From assembly GCF_003205205.1 (NCBI RefSeq), contig NZ_QJRL01000007.1, positions 62,001 through 126,000 on the forward strand: DNA of 64,000 nt, written 5' to 3'. Below the pieces are notes generated by a model. It made no database searches. It was given only the letters and a program-made list of their open reading frames with translations, and was not told where the DNA came from. The position numbers and the translations under genes were made by a program. Below, in pieces: positions 1-8,796 of the stretch. The DNA is from Pseudomonas sp. LB-090624. GTDB taxonomy: Bacteria > Pseudomonadota > Gammaproteobacteria > Pseudomonadales > Pseudomonadaceae. The first letter of the stretch is position 1. Each line of letters begins with the position of its first letter.

Positions 1-984
1 GGGCGAAGCCTCTTCGCTCACCTGCTCGCGGCTGGCATAACGCTGCGCCAGCACCGCGCAGACCATGAGCTGGATCTGGTGGAACAGCATCAACGGCAGG
101 ATCATCGCACCAATGCCACTGCCCACGAACAGAACCTGGGCCATTGGCACGCCCGTGGCCAGGCTCTTCTTGGAGCCGGCGAACAGGATGGTGATGCGGT
201 CCTCAAGGTCGAAGCCCAGCGCTTTGCCCAGCAGGCGGGTCCCCCACAGCACCACCGCCAGCAGGATGCCGCACACCACGAACAACCCGGCCAGGTGCTG
301 CGGCGAAACCGTGTGCCACAGCCCGGTAACCACTGCCTCGCTGAAGGCGGTATACACCACGAGCAAGATCGAACCCTGGTCCACCACCTTGAGCCAGCGG
401 GCATTGCGCTTGACCCAGGCACCGATCCAGCGACGTGCGATCTGCCCTGCCACGAACGGTACCAGCAGTTGCAAGGTGATCTTCAGTACTGCATCCAGGC
501 CCGAGCCTGTATCACCACTGGCCCCCAGCAACATCATCACCAGCAGAGGGGTGAGGAAAATGCCCAGCAGGCTGGACGCCGCCGCACTGCAGATGGCTGC
601 CGGCACGTTACCGCGCGCCAGTGAAGTGAAGGCAATGGCCGACTGCACGGTGGCCGGCAAGGCACACAAGTACAGCACGCCGAGGTACAACTCGTTGCCC
701 ACCAGTGGCACGAACAAGGGTTTGAACGCCATGCCCAGTAGCGGGAACAGCACGAAGGTGCAAGAAAACACCAGCAGGTGCAGGCGCCAGTGACCGGCGC
801 CGGCAATGATTGCCTCACGCGACAGCTTGGCACCATGCAGGAAGAACAGCAGGCCGATGGCGAGGTTGGTCAACCAGCCGAAATACACCGCGCCGTCGCC
901 CGAGCAAGGCAGCACGGTCGCAATCAAGACCACCGCGAGCAAGGCCAGGGTGAAATTGTCGAATAACATGCGCAAATACTTCAT
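1..984 (-). CDS. SBF-like (bile acid:Na+ symporter family) transporter, 3' end cut off
   Basis: The minus-strand reading begins MKYLRMLFDNFTLALLAVVL at an ATG at 984 and stays open to the window edge, giving 328 codons without a stop. Relatives of the YfeH type are about 330 residues, so only a few codons are missing. The protein is a chain of hydrophobic segments, with the family-like stretch LYLCALPATVQSAIAFTSLA near residue 115. The family comprises inner-membrane sodium/organic-anion symporters, but YfeH-type members have no settled substrate. The gene is divergent from ampC. Family assignment is fairly sure; substrate is unknown. Confidence 0.85.
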   Translation of the reverse strand, partial: MKYLRMLFDNFTLALLAVVLIATVLPCSGDGAVYFGWLTNLAIGLLFFLHGAKLSREAIIAGAGHWRLHLLVFSCTFVLFPLLGMAFKPLFVPLVGNELYLGVLYLCALPATVQSAIAFTSLARGNVPAAICSAAASSLLGIFLTPLLVMMLLGASGDTGSGLDAVLKITLQLLVPFVAGQIARRWIGAWVKRNARWLKVVDQGSILLVVYTAFSEAVVTGLWHTVSPQHLAGLFVVCGILLAVVLWGTRLLGKALGFDLEDRITILFAGSKKSLATGVPMAQVLFVGSGIGAMILPLMLFHQIQLMVCAVLAQRYASREQVSEEASP

Positions 985-1104
985 CACAGTTTCCGTCTTG
1001 TCATTGTCCAGGCGCAGACGATAAGGTTTTCGGCTTTTCGGCGCTAACGCCGGAACCCCCTCGGGTATCGCTCAACGGACACGTTCCACACAAGGACCCC
1101 ACCC

Positions 1105-2247
1105 ATGCTCCGCCCTCGCCTGGCTGCAGTTGCAGCCGCCATCACGCTCACATTGGGCCCTGTCAACGCCCGCGCCGACGACCAATTGCAAGCCAAGGTC
1201 GACCAGATCATCCGCCCGCTGATGCAGAAACAGGGCATCACCGGCATGGCCGTGGCCATCTATGCCCACGATCACGCGCACTACTTCAGCTATGGCGTGG
1301 CCAGCAAGGCCGACAACGTGCCGGTAAGCCGTGACACGCTGTTCGAGATCGGTTCGCTGAGCAAGACGTACACCGCCACGCTGGCCGCACTGGCCAGCGC
1401 CGAAGGCAAGCTGGACCTTGCAGCCCCGGCCAAGCGCTATCACCCGGCACTGGCCGGCACGCCAATCGGCGATGCGACCGTACTGGAACTGGGCGCCTAC
1501 AGCGCTGACTGCCTGCCGCTGCAGTTCCCGGATGAGGTACAGACCCCGCAGCAAGTGGTCGATTTCTTCCGCCACTGGCAACCGCGCGCCAAACCCGGCA
1601 CCCAGCGCTGCTACTCCAACCCCAGCCTGGGGCTGTTCGGTGACTTGGCAGCCCGCGCTCAGCACCAACCGTTTTCCACGCTGATGGCTGAGCAGTTGCT
1701 GGCGCAAATGGGCCTTGAAAACACCTACCTGCAGGTCCCGGCCAGTGCCCAGGGGCTGTATGCCCAGGGCTACGACGCCGCCGACAAGCCTGTGCGTGTC
1801 GGCCCAGGCCCTTATGCCGACGAGGCCTACGGCATCAAGACCAGCGCCAGCGACCTGCTGCGCTACGTGCGCCTGCACATGCAACCGCACGGCCTGCCAC
1901 CAACACTGGTGAAGGCCACGGCCATCACCCAGCAAGGCTATTTCCAGGTCGGCGCCATGACTCAAGGCCTGGGCTGGGAGCGCTACCCCTACCCGGTCGC
2001 GCTGAACACGCTGGTCGATGGCAACAGCGCGCGCCTGATCCGTGAGCCGCAGGCAACCACCCGCCTGCAACCTGCCCTGCCGCCGCAGGCAGCAGCCTGG
2101 TACAACAAGACTGGATCAACCAATGGCTTTGGCGTCTACGCCGCATTCGTGCCCGCTGAACAGCTGGCGGTAGTGCTGCTGGCCAATCGGAACTACCCCA
2201 ACGAAGCCCGGGTGCGCGCGGCCTTCGACATCCTCTCCGGCCTGTAG
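1105..2247 (+). CDS. ampC: Class C (AmpC-type) beta-lactamase, periplasmic
   Basis: This 380-residue serine hydrolase should open the beta-lactam ring in the periplasm. A signal peptide ends near ARADD (about residue 25). The three class C motifs are in order: SLSK at 84-87 (nucleophile S84, K87), YSN at 169-171 and KTG at 335-337. Length and motif spacing match chromosomal AmpC enzymes. The segment before the second motif reads GAYSADCLPLQFP where the family usually has TYTAGGLPLQ, a mild deviation. No ampR lies divergently; the upstream neighbour is a transporter, so AmpR-type induction is not encoded next to it. A D-alanyl-D-alanine peptidase or esterase of the same fold is a weaker alternative. 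Confidence 0.9.
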   Translation: MLRPRLAAVAAAITLTLGPVNARADDQLQAKVDQIIRPLMQKQGITGMAVAIYAHDHAHYFSYGVASKADNVPVSRDTLFEIGSLSKTYTATLAALASAEGKLDLAAPAKRYHPALAGTPIGDATVLELGAYSADCLPLQFPDEVQTPQQVVDFFRHWQPRAKPGTQRCYSNPSLGLFGDLAARAQHQPFSTLMAEQLLAQMGLENTYLQVPASAQGLYAQGYDAADKPVRVGPGPYADEAYGIKTSASDLLRYVRLHMQPHGLPPTLVKATAITQQGYFQVGAMTQGLGWERYPYPVALNTLVDGNSARLIREPQATTRLQPALPPQAAAWYNKTGSTNGFGVYAAFVPAEQLAVVLLANRNYPNEARVRAAFDILSGL

Positions 2248-2547
2248 TGCTCAGCCTGATTGTCGAACAAAACGACACGATGTAGTGCATCAAAATATTC
2301 ACTACAAAATGGTTGACGCCATTCATCGCCCTTGTGCATGATGAAGCTGTCTCCCCGATCGGGAGCGGTGGCAAGGGTGTTCCAGACGGCCTGCGCGGTA
2401 ACGCAGGCCGTCCGTGGAGAGGGAAACTGTCCAAAAGGCAGCGTGAGAAAGCCCCTGTTGCGATGCTGCTGTAGCAGCCTTGGTAGTGCGCTACACCGTG
2501 GTGGCGCCAACTGTGAAAATCACCTACGAATGGGTAATGGGGGCTTT
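2248..2547. other. Intergenic region between ampC and a small conserved gene
   Basis: There is no supported gene in these 300 bases. No clear terminator follows ampC. A GGGTAATGGGGG tract just before 2548 supplies the ribosome binding site of the next gene. Longer readings through this segment lack coding character. Confidence 0.5.
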
Positions 2548-2880
2548 ATGATGAACTTGAACAACAATCCGACTATCGACCAATTGGCCCAGCTGTTCGC
2601 CGTACGCAAGGACAGCCTTGACGACCACCTGCTGTGGGTCAGCCAAACCGGTGAAGTGCGCCTCGACCGCCTGCCACCGAACACCGTCGAAGATGAATTC
2701 GAAGAGCACCTGCCAAGCATGCGTGCACGCTTCAAGGTCTACCGCCGTGGCCAGGGCTACGTCGGCAAGAAGGCCGCAGCCGACACCGAATTCGTTGGCC
2801 GCGTGCTGCAGACCCTGCAACAAGAATGGCCCGCTGCCCGTGAGCAGCAGGCAGTCAAGGTGATCGAACCGTTGAATTGA
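2548..2880 (+). CDS. Small conserved hypothetical protein, 110 aa
   Basis: The reading begins MMNLNNNPTIDQLAQLFAVR. Either the ATG at 2548 or the one at 2551 could start it, and a GGGGG tract lies just upstream. It is soluble and charged, with no signal peptide, no membrane segment and no cysteine. The N-terminal half mentions no known catalytic motif. It is followed at once by a strong hairpin terminator, so it is probably a single-gene unit. I do not recognise a function. Confidence 0.75.
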   Translation: MMNLNNNPTIDQLAQLFAVRKDSLDDHLLWVSQTGEVRLDRLPPNTVEDEFEEHLPSMRARFKVYRRGQGYVGKKAAADTEFVGRVLQTLQQEWPAAREQQAVKVIEPLN

Positions 2881-2900
2881 GGGTTCGCACCCTTAACAGA

Positions 2901-2928
2901 GCCCGGCCCGCATAGGCCGGGCTTTTTT
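2901..2928 (+). terminator. Rho-independent terminator after the 110-aa gene
   Basis: A perfect 8-bp GC stem (2901-2908 with 2915-2922, loop CGCATA) is followed by six T residues. The convergent gene on the minus strand ends inside the T run, so the hairpin separates two convergent units. Confidence 0.9.
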
Positions 2929-3232
2929 ATGCCTGGCGCCGCTGCGGGCGGCTTTCCGGCAGGGGCAATGCGCCCGTTGCCATCGCCCGGGCGCGGTCGA
3001 CACCCCAGACCAGGGCACGGGTCATGGTCTCGCCAGGCCGAGCAGGGTAATACTCTTCCAGCAACGCCCGCCCATCCCCGGCATACAACCCCAGGAACAA
3101 CTGCGTTGCCCCCAGGCGCGACAAGCGCACCTGCACATCGAGTGTGGTGCCATCGCTGAGGGCTTCATCGTGGCTGCGGCTGTGCAGCTGGGCATCAGCC
3201 CACTGCCAATAGGTCTCTTCCCTGACTCGCAT
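2927..3232 (-). CDS. Small conserved hypothetical protein, 101 aa
   Basis: The reading starts MRVREETYWQWADAQLHSRS at 3232 and its TAA stop overlaps the T run of the convergent terminator. It is a soluble acidic/basic protein with no signal peptide or membrane span. Middle residues (VQVRLSRLGATQLFLGLYAG) look like an alternating beta structure. I know of no characterised relative; a role cannot be given. Confidence 0.7.
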   Translation of the reverse strand: MRVREETYWQWADAQLHSRSHDEALSDGTTLDVQVRLSRLGATQLFLGLYAGDGRALLEEYYPARPGETMTRALVWGVDRARAMATGALPLPESRPQRRQA

Positions 3233-3339
3233 GAGCGTTCAATCCTCCGTCGCTGGAATGCCGCATCAGAAAAGCACAGCCGTGACCATCCGGCGAGCGC
3301 TACCCGGCATTACCATGAGGCGGATCAACGAATGGCAAT

Positions 3340-3362
3340 AAAAACCCCGCCATCGGGCGGGG
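3340..3362 (-). terminator. Rho-independent terminator for the 62-aa gene
   Basis: Stem CCCCGCC (3345-3351) pairs with GGCGGGG (3356-3362) around ATCG. Read on the minus strand it is followed by five T residues (3340-3344), 17 bases after the stop of the 62-aa gene. Confidence 0.88.
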
Positions 3363-3378
3363 TCAGGTTGGGGCGGGA

Positions 3379-3567
3379 TTACTTCTTCAGCGGTACCCGC
3401 GGCATGAAGCGGCCTTTTTTACTGCGCTGCAGGTGTGCAGGCTGGAGCTGTTCGGAATCATCCAGCGTCATGTGGGCGAAACCCAGGCGGAATGCCGACT
3501 GGCCGCAACGCACCTGACTGTTGATCGGGAACGCGTCGTTCAGGTCTTCGAAAAAGGATTCGCTCAT
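3379..3567 (-). CDS. Small hypothetical protein, 62 aa
   Basis: The reading starts MSESFFEDLNDAFPINSQVR at 3567 behind a GGAGGGAG ribosome site and ends in the basic tail RSKKGRFMPRVPLKK. It has its own terminator directly downstream, which supports a real monocistronic gene. The acidic N-terminus and basic C-terminus would suit a nucleic-acid or protein-binding role, but that is a guess. No family recognised. Confidence 0.7.
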   Translation of the reverse strand: MSESFFEDLNDAFPINSQVRCGQSAFRLGFAHMTLDDSEQLQPAHLQRSKKGRFMPRVPLKK

Positions 3568-3705
3568 GCCCTGTCTCCCTCCAGTGGCGGTCGCGCCGAC
3601 AACCAGAAAAGTTGCCCAGTGAACGCGGCCTGTGAAAGTGAGACTAGCTGGTCATTTGCGGACTGCCTGGACGATGATCCCGCAGCCGACCAGTGGCAGA
3701 TGGCT

Positions 3706-4026
3706 CTATTTCAAGCGTACTGCCGTACCGGTAGCAAAAACCACGACCATGCCGCCCTGTACCGACGGCATGCTTATCTCGAAATCCACACCCACTACCG
3801 CATCGGCTTGCAACTGCCGTGCCCGCGCCTTGAGTTCTTCGGTTGCCTGCTCGCGGGCTTCGCGCAATGCGCTTTCCAGGGTTTGCGAACGGCCGCCGAA
3901 AACATCGCGAAACCGTGTGAAGAAATCGCGCACGAAGTTGATGCCCTGCACCGATTCGGAGCTGACCACACCCAGGTATTCGGCAATAGGGCGGCCTTCG
4001 AGCTGGCTGGTGGTGGAAATGATCAT
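3706..4026 (-). CDS. YbjQ/UPF0145 family protein
   Basis: From the ATG at 4026 the protein is 106 residues (MIISTTSQLEGRPIAEYLGV...), matching the family length of about 107. A longer reading from 4050 adds eight residues that relatives lack, so the internal start is preferred. Family features visible are the N-terminal ST/S-rich strand, the GxxVxSES segment and the C-terminal VVFATGTAV strand. YbjQ proteins form pentameric rings; they are often called heavy-metal-binding, but direct evidence is thin. It is alone between unrelated genes. Confidence 0.88.
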   Translation of the reverse strand: MIISTTSQLEGRPIAEYLGVVSSESVQGINFVRDFFTRFRDVFGGRSQTLESALREAREQATEELKARARQLQADAVVGVDFEISMPSVQGGMVVVFATGTAVRLK

Positions 4027-4186
4027 GGGTACGCTCCGTTTACCTGGCAAAAAAGGCTGATTCTAACAGAGCACATGACCGCGGCAGTCAAGCCACAGAC
4101 GGGGGACAGTGCATGCCCGGGAAGCCAACACCGCACTGGCGGGCACAGGTTGTGCCCGCTGTCACGGTCATTGCATAGGCTCCAAC

Positions 4187-5071
4187 TCAGGCGCTGGCCG
4201 CCCGCAACCGCTGGCCAATGCGCGCCCCGAACACGTTCACCAGCAACCCGGCCATCACCAGCAAGGCCCCCCAGCCCTGGGTCGCTGTCAGGCGTTCGCC
4301 CAGTAGCAAAGCCGACGAGCTCAAGCCAATCACCGGCACCAGCAGCGAGAATGGCGCCACCTTGCCCGCCGGGTGGCGCGACAGCAGCTTGCTCCACAGG
4401 CTGTAGCCCAGCATGGTCGCGACGAAGGCCAGGTACGCCAGGGCCAGCACGGAACTCCAGCTGATGTTGGCCAGCGCGTGGCCAATCCGCTCGGGCCCTT
4501 CCAGCCACCAGGACAACAGCAGAAACGGCAGTGGCGGAATCAGCCCGCCCCAGATCACCAGCGCCACCAGGTCGACCGAGCCGAAGCGCCGGGTAATGAT
4601 GTTGCCCAGCCCCCACATGGCGCCCCCACACAGGGTCAGCAACAGCGCCAGCATCGGCACATGGCTACCGTCTTCACTGCCGATCAGCGCCAAGCCACTG
4701 GCCGCCACCAACAGCCCAAGCACGCTGGCCAGGCGCAACCGCTCACCAAGGAACAACGCGGCAAAACCAAGGGTGAAGAAGGCCTGCGACTGCAGGATCA
4801 GCGAGGCCAACCCCGGCGGCATGCCGCTGTACATGGCTTGAAACAGGAACGCGAACTGCCCCAGCGAGATGGTCGCACCGTAGGCGATCAGCCAGCGCCA
4901 GGGCAGCTTGGGCCGCTTGACCAGCAGGATGGCCGGAAACGCCACCAACAAGAAACGCAATGCCCCCAGCAGCATCGGCGGCAACCCATCGAGGCCAACC
5001 TTGATGACTACAAAGTTGACTCCCCAGGCGATAATCACCACCAGGGCGATAAGCAGGTCCTTGAGCGGCAT
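4187..5071 (-). CDS. EamA/DMT-superfamily inner-membrane exporter
   Basis: This is a 294-residue protein starting MPLKDLLIALVVIIAWGVNF with about ten hydrophobic segments arranged as two EamA repeats. The first repeat opens with the WGVNFVVIK motif; the second (from about 145) has MWGLGNIITRR. Closest in style to E. coli EamA (YdeD), an O-acetylserine/cysteine exporter, but the substrate cannot be read from sequence. The C-terminus is basic (RIGQRLRAASA). Monocistronic, convergent with nothing close. Confidence 0.88.
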   Translation of the reverse strand: MPLKDLLIALVVIIAWGVNFVVIKVGLDGLPPMLLGALRFLLVAFPAILLVKRPKLPWRWLIAYGATISLGQFAFLFQAMYSGMPPGLASLILQSQAFFTLGFAALFLGERLRLASVLGLLVAASGLALIGSEDGSHVPMLALLLTLCGGAMWGLGNIITRRFGSVDLVALVIWGGLIPPLPFLLLSWWLEGPERIGHALANISWSSVLALAYLAFVATMLGYSLWSKLLSRHPAGKVAPFSLLVPVIGLSSSALLLGERLTATQGWGALLVMAGLLVNVFGARIGQRLRAASA

Positions 5072-5216
5072 TGCGACTTCCTTCTTCAGGCGTTTCTGGA
5101 CATATTTCGTTACAGCATAAGGCTATTCCTTTCTTGGGGACCAGCACAGTTATGGCCAAGGGTTGCGCAACAGTGACTGTGCCGCCCTACCCCGCCGCTT
5201 ACGCGCATCGCCAGCT

Positions 5217-5828
5217 TTAGGCCGCCGCAAACAGCTCGTTGGCAATCTGCGCCTGGGCAGCAACAATCGCCTGGGTGCGCTGCTCCGGGCCGTAGGCCAG
5301 ACCATGGGCGCGGACGATTTCCAGCTCGGTTACGCCAATGAAACCCAGGAACACTTTCAGGAAGTCTTCATGCCCGGCGCCTGTCGGCTGGCCGGCGTGC
5401 AGGCCACCAGCGGTGGAAACCAGGACCACTTTCTTGTTGCCGCACAGGCCTTCCGGGCCGGCTTCGGTGTAGCGGAAGGTCTTGCCGGCGACGGCCACGC
5501 GGTCGATCCAGGCCTTGAGTTGGGTCGGCACGGTGAAGTTGTACATTGGCGCACCAATCACCACGGCATCAGCCGCCAGGAACTCTTCCAAGGTCTCGGC
5601 GCTCAGTTTGGCTTCGAAGGCCAGAGCGGCGTCACGCATGTCTTCTGGCGTACCTGCAGCTACCAGGGTGGCGGCAGAGAAGTGGGCGATGGCGTCGGCG
5701 GCCAGGTCACGGTACACCACCTCGACGCTTGAGTCGGCGGCTTTCCAAGCTTCAACCACTTCTCGGCTCAGCTGGCGGGAGGCGGAATTGTCGCCCAGGA
5801 TGCTCGAATCGATGTGCAACAGTTTCAT
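5217..5828 (-). CDS. azoR: FMN-dependent NADH azoreductase
   Basis: From the ATG at 5828 (CAGGAGAG ribosome site) the protein is 203 residues, the usual AzoR length. The N-terminus [18 protein letters not shown] is the flavodoxin-fold FMN phosphate-binding loop. [20 protein letters not shown] and VSTAGG are the family flavin-ring contacts. These enzymes reduce azo compounds and quinones by two electrons in the cytoplasm. The gene is divergent from a LysR regulator with a 9-bp inverted repeat between them, the usual layout for quinone-responsive control. Confidence 0.95.
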   Translation of the reverse strand: MKLLHIDSSILGDNSASRQLSREVVEAWKAADSSVEVVYRDLAADAIAHFSAATLVAAGTPEDMRDAALAFEAKLSAETLEEFLAADAVVIGAPMYNFTVPTQLKAWIDRVAVAGKTFRYTEAGPEGLCGNKKVVLVSTAGGLHAGQPTGAGHEDFLKVFLGFIGVTELEIVRAHGLAYGPEQRTQAIVAAQAQIANELFAAA

Positions 5829-5854
5829 AGGACTCTCCTGTGATTGAAGACCGC

Positions 5855-5942
5855 ATCTGTGGGCGATCACGTTGCAGAGAATCCTACCGGGATGATTAAT
5901 AACTGATAAGGCAGTAAAAATGCGTTAGTTTGTCCCACAGAT
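5855..5942. promoter_or_regulatory. Divergent azoR/lysR control region with a 9-bp inverted repeat
   Basis: ATCTGTGGG at 5855-5863 and its exact complement CCCACAGAT at 5934-5942 face each other across 70 bases between azoR and the LysR gene. The arms could be two operator half-sites for the divergent regulator. That is an inference from symmetry and position. Confidence 0.45.
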
Positions 5943-5961
5943 AGAACAGTGAGACATTCTC

Positions 5962-6864
5962 GTGCAAGACCTCAACGACCTTTTCTATTTTGCCCGCGTC
6001 GTCGAAGCCGGCGGTTTTGCCGCCGCCGGGCGCCAGTTGGGCATCCCCAAATCGCGCCTGTCGCGGCGTATCGCCGAACTGGAAGAGCGCCTGGGTGCCC
6101 GCCTGCTGCAGCGCACCACACGGCAGCTGAAGCTTACCGCGGTCGGCGAACGCTATCTGCATCACTGCCAGGCCATGCTGCTGGAGGCTGAAGCCGCCGA
6201 TGAGACAGTGGCCAGCATGAGTAGCGAACCCCGCGGCCGTTTGCGGGTGTCCTGCCCGGTGGCGTTGGCGCACGCCTTCCTGCCGGATGTTATCAGCCGC
6301 TTCCTCGAACGTTACCCGCATGTGCAACTGGACATGGTGCTGCTCAACCGCCGGGTCGACTTGATTTCCGAGGGTATCGACGTGGCATTGCGTGTGCGTG
6401 ACCTAGGCGATGAAGACCCTGCCCTGGTTACCCGCCGCCTGCGTCAGGCGCAAATGCAGCTCGTTGCTGCTCCCGGCTTTGCCGACCACATTCGCGCGCC
6501 GAGCGAGTTGGCATCGGTACCGGTCCTCGGCGCTGCCGAAGCCGACCGATTGGTACACTTCCGCCTGTTCGGCCCCAATGGTAAGCACCAGGAAATCGCA
6601 CTGGAACCCCGTTTGGCGATTGATGATTTCGTAGTACGTAATGCAGCTGTACGGGCCGGCCTTGGGTTCACTGCGCTGCCCAGCATGTTCTGTGAGGAAG
6701 AGCTGGAGCGCGGCGAGCTGGTGCGCCTGCTGCCAGACTGGTCACTGCCGGGTGGCTATTTGCAAGCGGTGTACCCGCACCGCCGTGGCTTGCTCCCGGC
6801 AGTGCGGGCGTGGATCGATCACCTGGCGGCCTCGTTTGAAGCGTGTGGAGAACGGTATGTCTGA
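5962..6864 (+). CDS. LysR-family transcriptional regulator, likely of azoR
   Basis: This 300-residue protein starts with GTG (MQDLNDLFYFARVVEAGGFA). The N-terminal winged helix covers residues 1-60, with AAAGRQLGIPKSRLSRRIAE as the HTH. The remainder is the two-lobed effector domain. The pattern LRQRTTRQLKLTAVGERYL belongs to the CrgA-like LysR branch. It is divergent from azoR, so it probably senses a quinone or electrophile and regulates the reductase. Its stop overlaps the next gene by 8 bases. Confidence 0.92.
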   Translation: MQDLNDLFYFARVVEAGGFAAAGRQLGIPKSRLSRRIAELEERLGARLLQRTTRQLKLTAVGERYLHHCQAMLLEAEAADETVASMSSEPRGRLRVSCPVALAHAFLPDVISRFLERYPHVQLDMVLLNRRVDLISEGIDVALRVRDLGDEDPALVTRRLRQAQMQLVAAPGFADHIRAPSELASVPVLGAAEADRLVHFRLFGPNGKHQEIALEPRLAIDDFVVRNAAVRAGLGFTALPSMFCEEELERGELVRLLPDWSLPGGYLQAVYPHRRGLLPAVRAWIDHLAASFEACGERYV

Positions 6865-7216
6865 AAGGAAGATGAGCGAGGCTCAGGTGGCGGCGTTTTG
6901 CCTGGGCCTGCCGGGGGCGCGAGAAGACTACAAATGGGGCGGCATCCGGGTGTTCTCGGTAGCCGGCAACAAGATGTTCGCGGTGCTCGACCTGGCGGGT
7001 GCGGGGTTGTCGTTCAAGGTGGCCGATGAACTGTTTCTCGGCTATTGCGACCGCCCAGGGGTGCGGCCGGCGCCATATCTGGCGCGGGCGCGGTGGATCA
7101 GCATGGCGCTGCCCTACCCCATGGGCCGTGATGAGCTGTGCGATTTGCTACAGCGCTCACACCAGCTGGTGGTGCGGCGGCTGCCCAAGCGCGCGCAGGT
7201 GGGGTTGTTGATATGA
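6857..7216 (+). CDS. MmcQ/YjbR-family protein
   Basis: Starting at the ATG at 6857 inside the lysR end, this 119-residue protein has the MmcQ/YjbR signatures: FCLGLPGAREDYKWGG, FSVAGNKMFAVLD and the C-terminal SHQLVVRRLPKR. The fold is CyaY-like with a putative DNA-binding surface; the biochemical role is unclear. Overlap with lysR indicates translational coupling and cotranscription. An alternative ATG lies five codons in. Confidence 0.9.
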   Translation: MSERKMSEAQVAAFCLGLPGAREDYKWGGIRVFSVAGNKMFAVLDLAGAGLSFKVADELFLGYCDRPGVRPAPYLARARWISMALPYPMGRDELCDLLQRSHQLVVRRLPKRAQVGLLI

Positions 7217-7259
7217 CGCCACCTGGACAAGCCTACGAAGGCGCCGGGGCAGCCACGCC

Positions 7260-7673
7260 TCAACCAACAGGCAGATAGCGCCCATCAAAAAACAGCCAGT
7301 CCGCCCAGAACACCTGATGCACCAGCACGATCACCCAGAACACCAGCTGGTACGAAACCTTGCGCGTCTTGTGCCGGAACAGTTGCTGTGCCAGCAACGC
7401 CCCTGGCCATCCGCCCAGCAGTTCACTGGCATGCAGCACTTTCTCGGGTGTCCGCCAGGCCTGGGTACGCGCCTGCTGCTTGTCCTGCCAATATAGCAAC
7501 AGGCTGATCAGGCTCATGGCCGGGTACAGGGCCAGCGGCCACCAGGCCTGGTCATTCCAGGCCATGCGCGCCGCCCCCAGGCCCGGTAACAGGCACAACA
7601 CAGCCAACACCAGCAGCTTCAGGCGCACATTCTGCACCCCAGCAACCCTTTGCCCCCGCAGCGCCTCAGCCAT
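7260..7673 (-). CDS. DUF1294 membrane protein
   Basis: The ATG at 7673 overlaps the uppP stop by 8 bases, which argues for this start over one 9 codons upstream. About four hydrophobic segments are visible. The core [20 protein letters not shown] followed by [14 protein letters not shown] is the DUF1294 signature. Some relatives carry a cold-shock domain in front; this one does not. Function is unknown. It is translationally coupled to uppP. Confidence 0.85.
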   Translation of the reverse strand: MAEALRGQRVAGVQNVRLKLLVLAVLCLLPGLGAARMAWNDQAWWPLALYPAMSLISLLLYWQDKQQARTQAWRTPEKVLHASELLGGWPGALLAQQLFRHKTRKVSYQLVFWVIVLVHQVFWADWLFFDGRYLPVG

Positions 7674-8499
7674 GTGCGGTCGACCAGTCAACCCAACCAA
7701 ACTGCCAGGTCGCCAGGATCAACAGGCCGAACACGATGCGATACCAGGCAAACGCCGCATAGCTGTGGTTGGCAATGAACTTGAGCAGCGCCCGCACCGC
7801 GATCATGGCGAAGATGAACGAGGTCACGAAACCAATCGCGAACACTGGCAGGTCAGCAGGCTGGAACAGGTCACGGTACTTGTAGCCTGAATAGACCGCT
7901 GCACCGACCATGGTCGGCATCGCCAGAAAGAACGAGAACTCGGTCGCCGCCTTGCGCGACAGGCCAAACAGCAGGCCGCCGATGATGGTCGAACCGGAAC
8001 GCGAAGTGCCCGGGATCATCGCCAGGCACTGGATGAAACCGATCTTCAGTGCATGGCTCCAGCGCATCTCGTCCACGTGGTCAACCTGCACGCGATGGTC
8101 GCGGCGCTCGGCCCAGAGCATGATCACACCGCCAACTACCAACGCAGCGGCGACGGTGATCGGGTTGAACAGGTACTCATGAATCAGGTCGGCGAACAGC
8201 ACACCCAGCACCACGGCCGGCATGAACGCCAACAGCAGGTTGCCGGTGAAACGCCGCGCTGAGGGCTGGCTGGTCAGGCCGAAAACCACTTCGAGAATCT
8301 TGCTGCGGAACTCCCATACCACCGCCAGGATCGCCGCCAGCTGAATGATGATATTGAAAGCCATGGCCCGTTCGCCGCCAAAACCGATCAGGTCAGCGAC
8401 AATGATCTGGTGGCCGGTACTGGATATCGGCAGAAACTCCGTCAACCCTTCCACCACGCCCAAGATGATTGCCTGGAAGGCAGTCCAAAAATCCATCAT
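7666..8499 (-). CDS. uppP: Undecaprenyl-diphosphate phosphatase
   Basis: This 277-residue inner-membrane enzyme hydrolyses undecaprenyl diphosphate to the monophosphate, recycling the lipid carrier for peptidoglycan and giving low bacitracin resistance. The two catalytic motifs are present: [14 protein letters not shown] near residue 18 and PGTSRSGST near residue 172. The start is one of two adjacent ATGs (8499/8496) behind GGGGGA. A longer 310-aa reading adds a charged extension not seen in the family. It forms an operon with the overlapping DUF1294 gene. Confidence 0.95.
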   Translation of the reverse strand: MMDFWTAFQAIILGVVEGLTEFLPISSTGHQIIVADLIGFGGERAMAFNIIIQLAAILAVVWEFRSKILEVVFGLTSQPSARRFTGNLLLAFMPAVVLGVLFADLIHEYLFNPITVAAALVVGGVIMLWAERRDHRVQVDHVDEMRWSHALKIGFIQCLAMIPGTSRSGSTIIGGLLFGLSRKAATEFSFFLAMPTMVGAAVYSGYKYRDLFQPADLPVFAIGFVTSFIFAMIAVRALLKFIANHSYAAFAWYRIVFGLLILATWQFGWVDWSTAHG

Positions 8500-8796
8500 T
8501 CCCCCGATGGAGCGCTGCGCGTCGCAGGCCCCTTGTTCTTGATTTGCTTGTGATTGCCGCACGCGGCCCGGCTGTTTTACAGCGACTGTTGGGACCAATG
8601 CCAGTGGAAAAGTTCACGCCCGCTAAAGGTTTCATCCAGCGCGGCCGAAATGCTAACAGAGCGCCTTTGCAATCGGCTTGTTCGACCCTGTTGCAGACTG
8701 CCACGAAGATAGCACTTAGCCATTAGTCTGGTGGGCCCTGGGTGCAAAGCATGCTTGGATGCATCTGAATAACAAGAACAATGCGGGAGCTCCTGG

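Noticed and set aside
65..793. Long plus-strand readings (242 aa and 181 aa) at the left edge
   Set aside because: They are antisense to the SBF-like transporter reading, which has a clean hydrophobic pattern and family motifs; the plus readings are rich in His, Gln and Arg as expected from a shadow.
1072..2070. 332-aa minus-strand reading over ampC
   Set aside because: Antisense to a motif-complete beta-lactamase; low-complexity Gly/Gln/Val composition and no start support.
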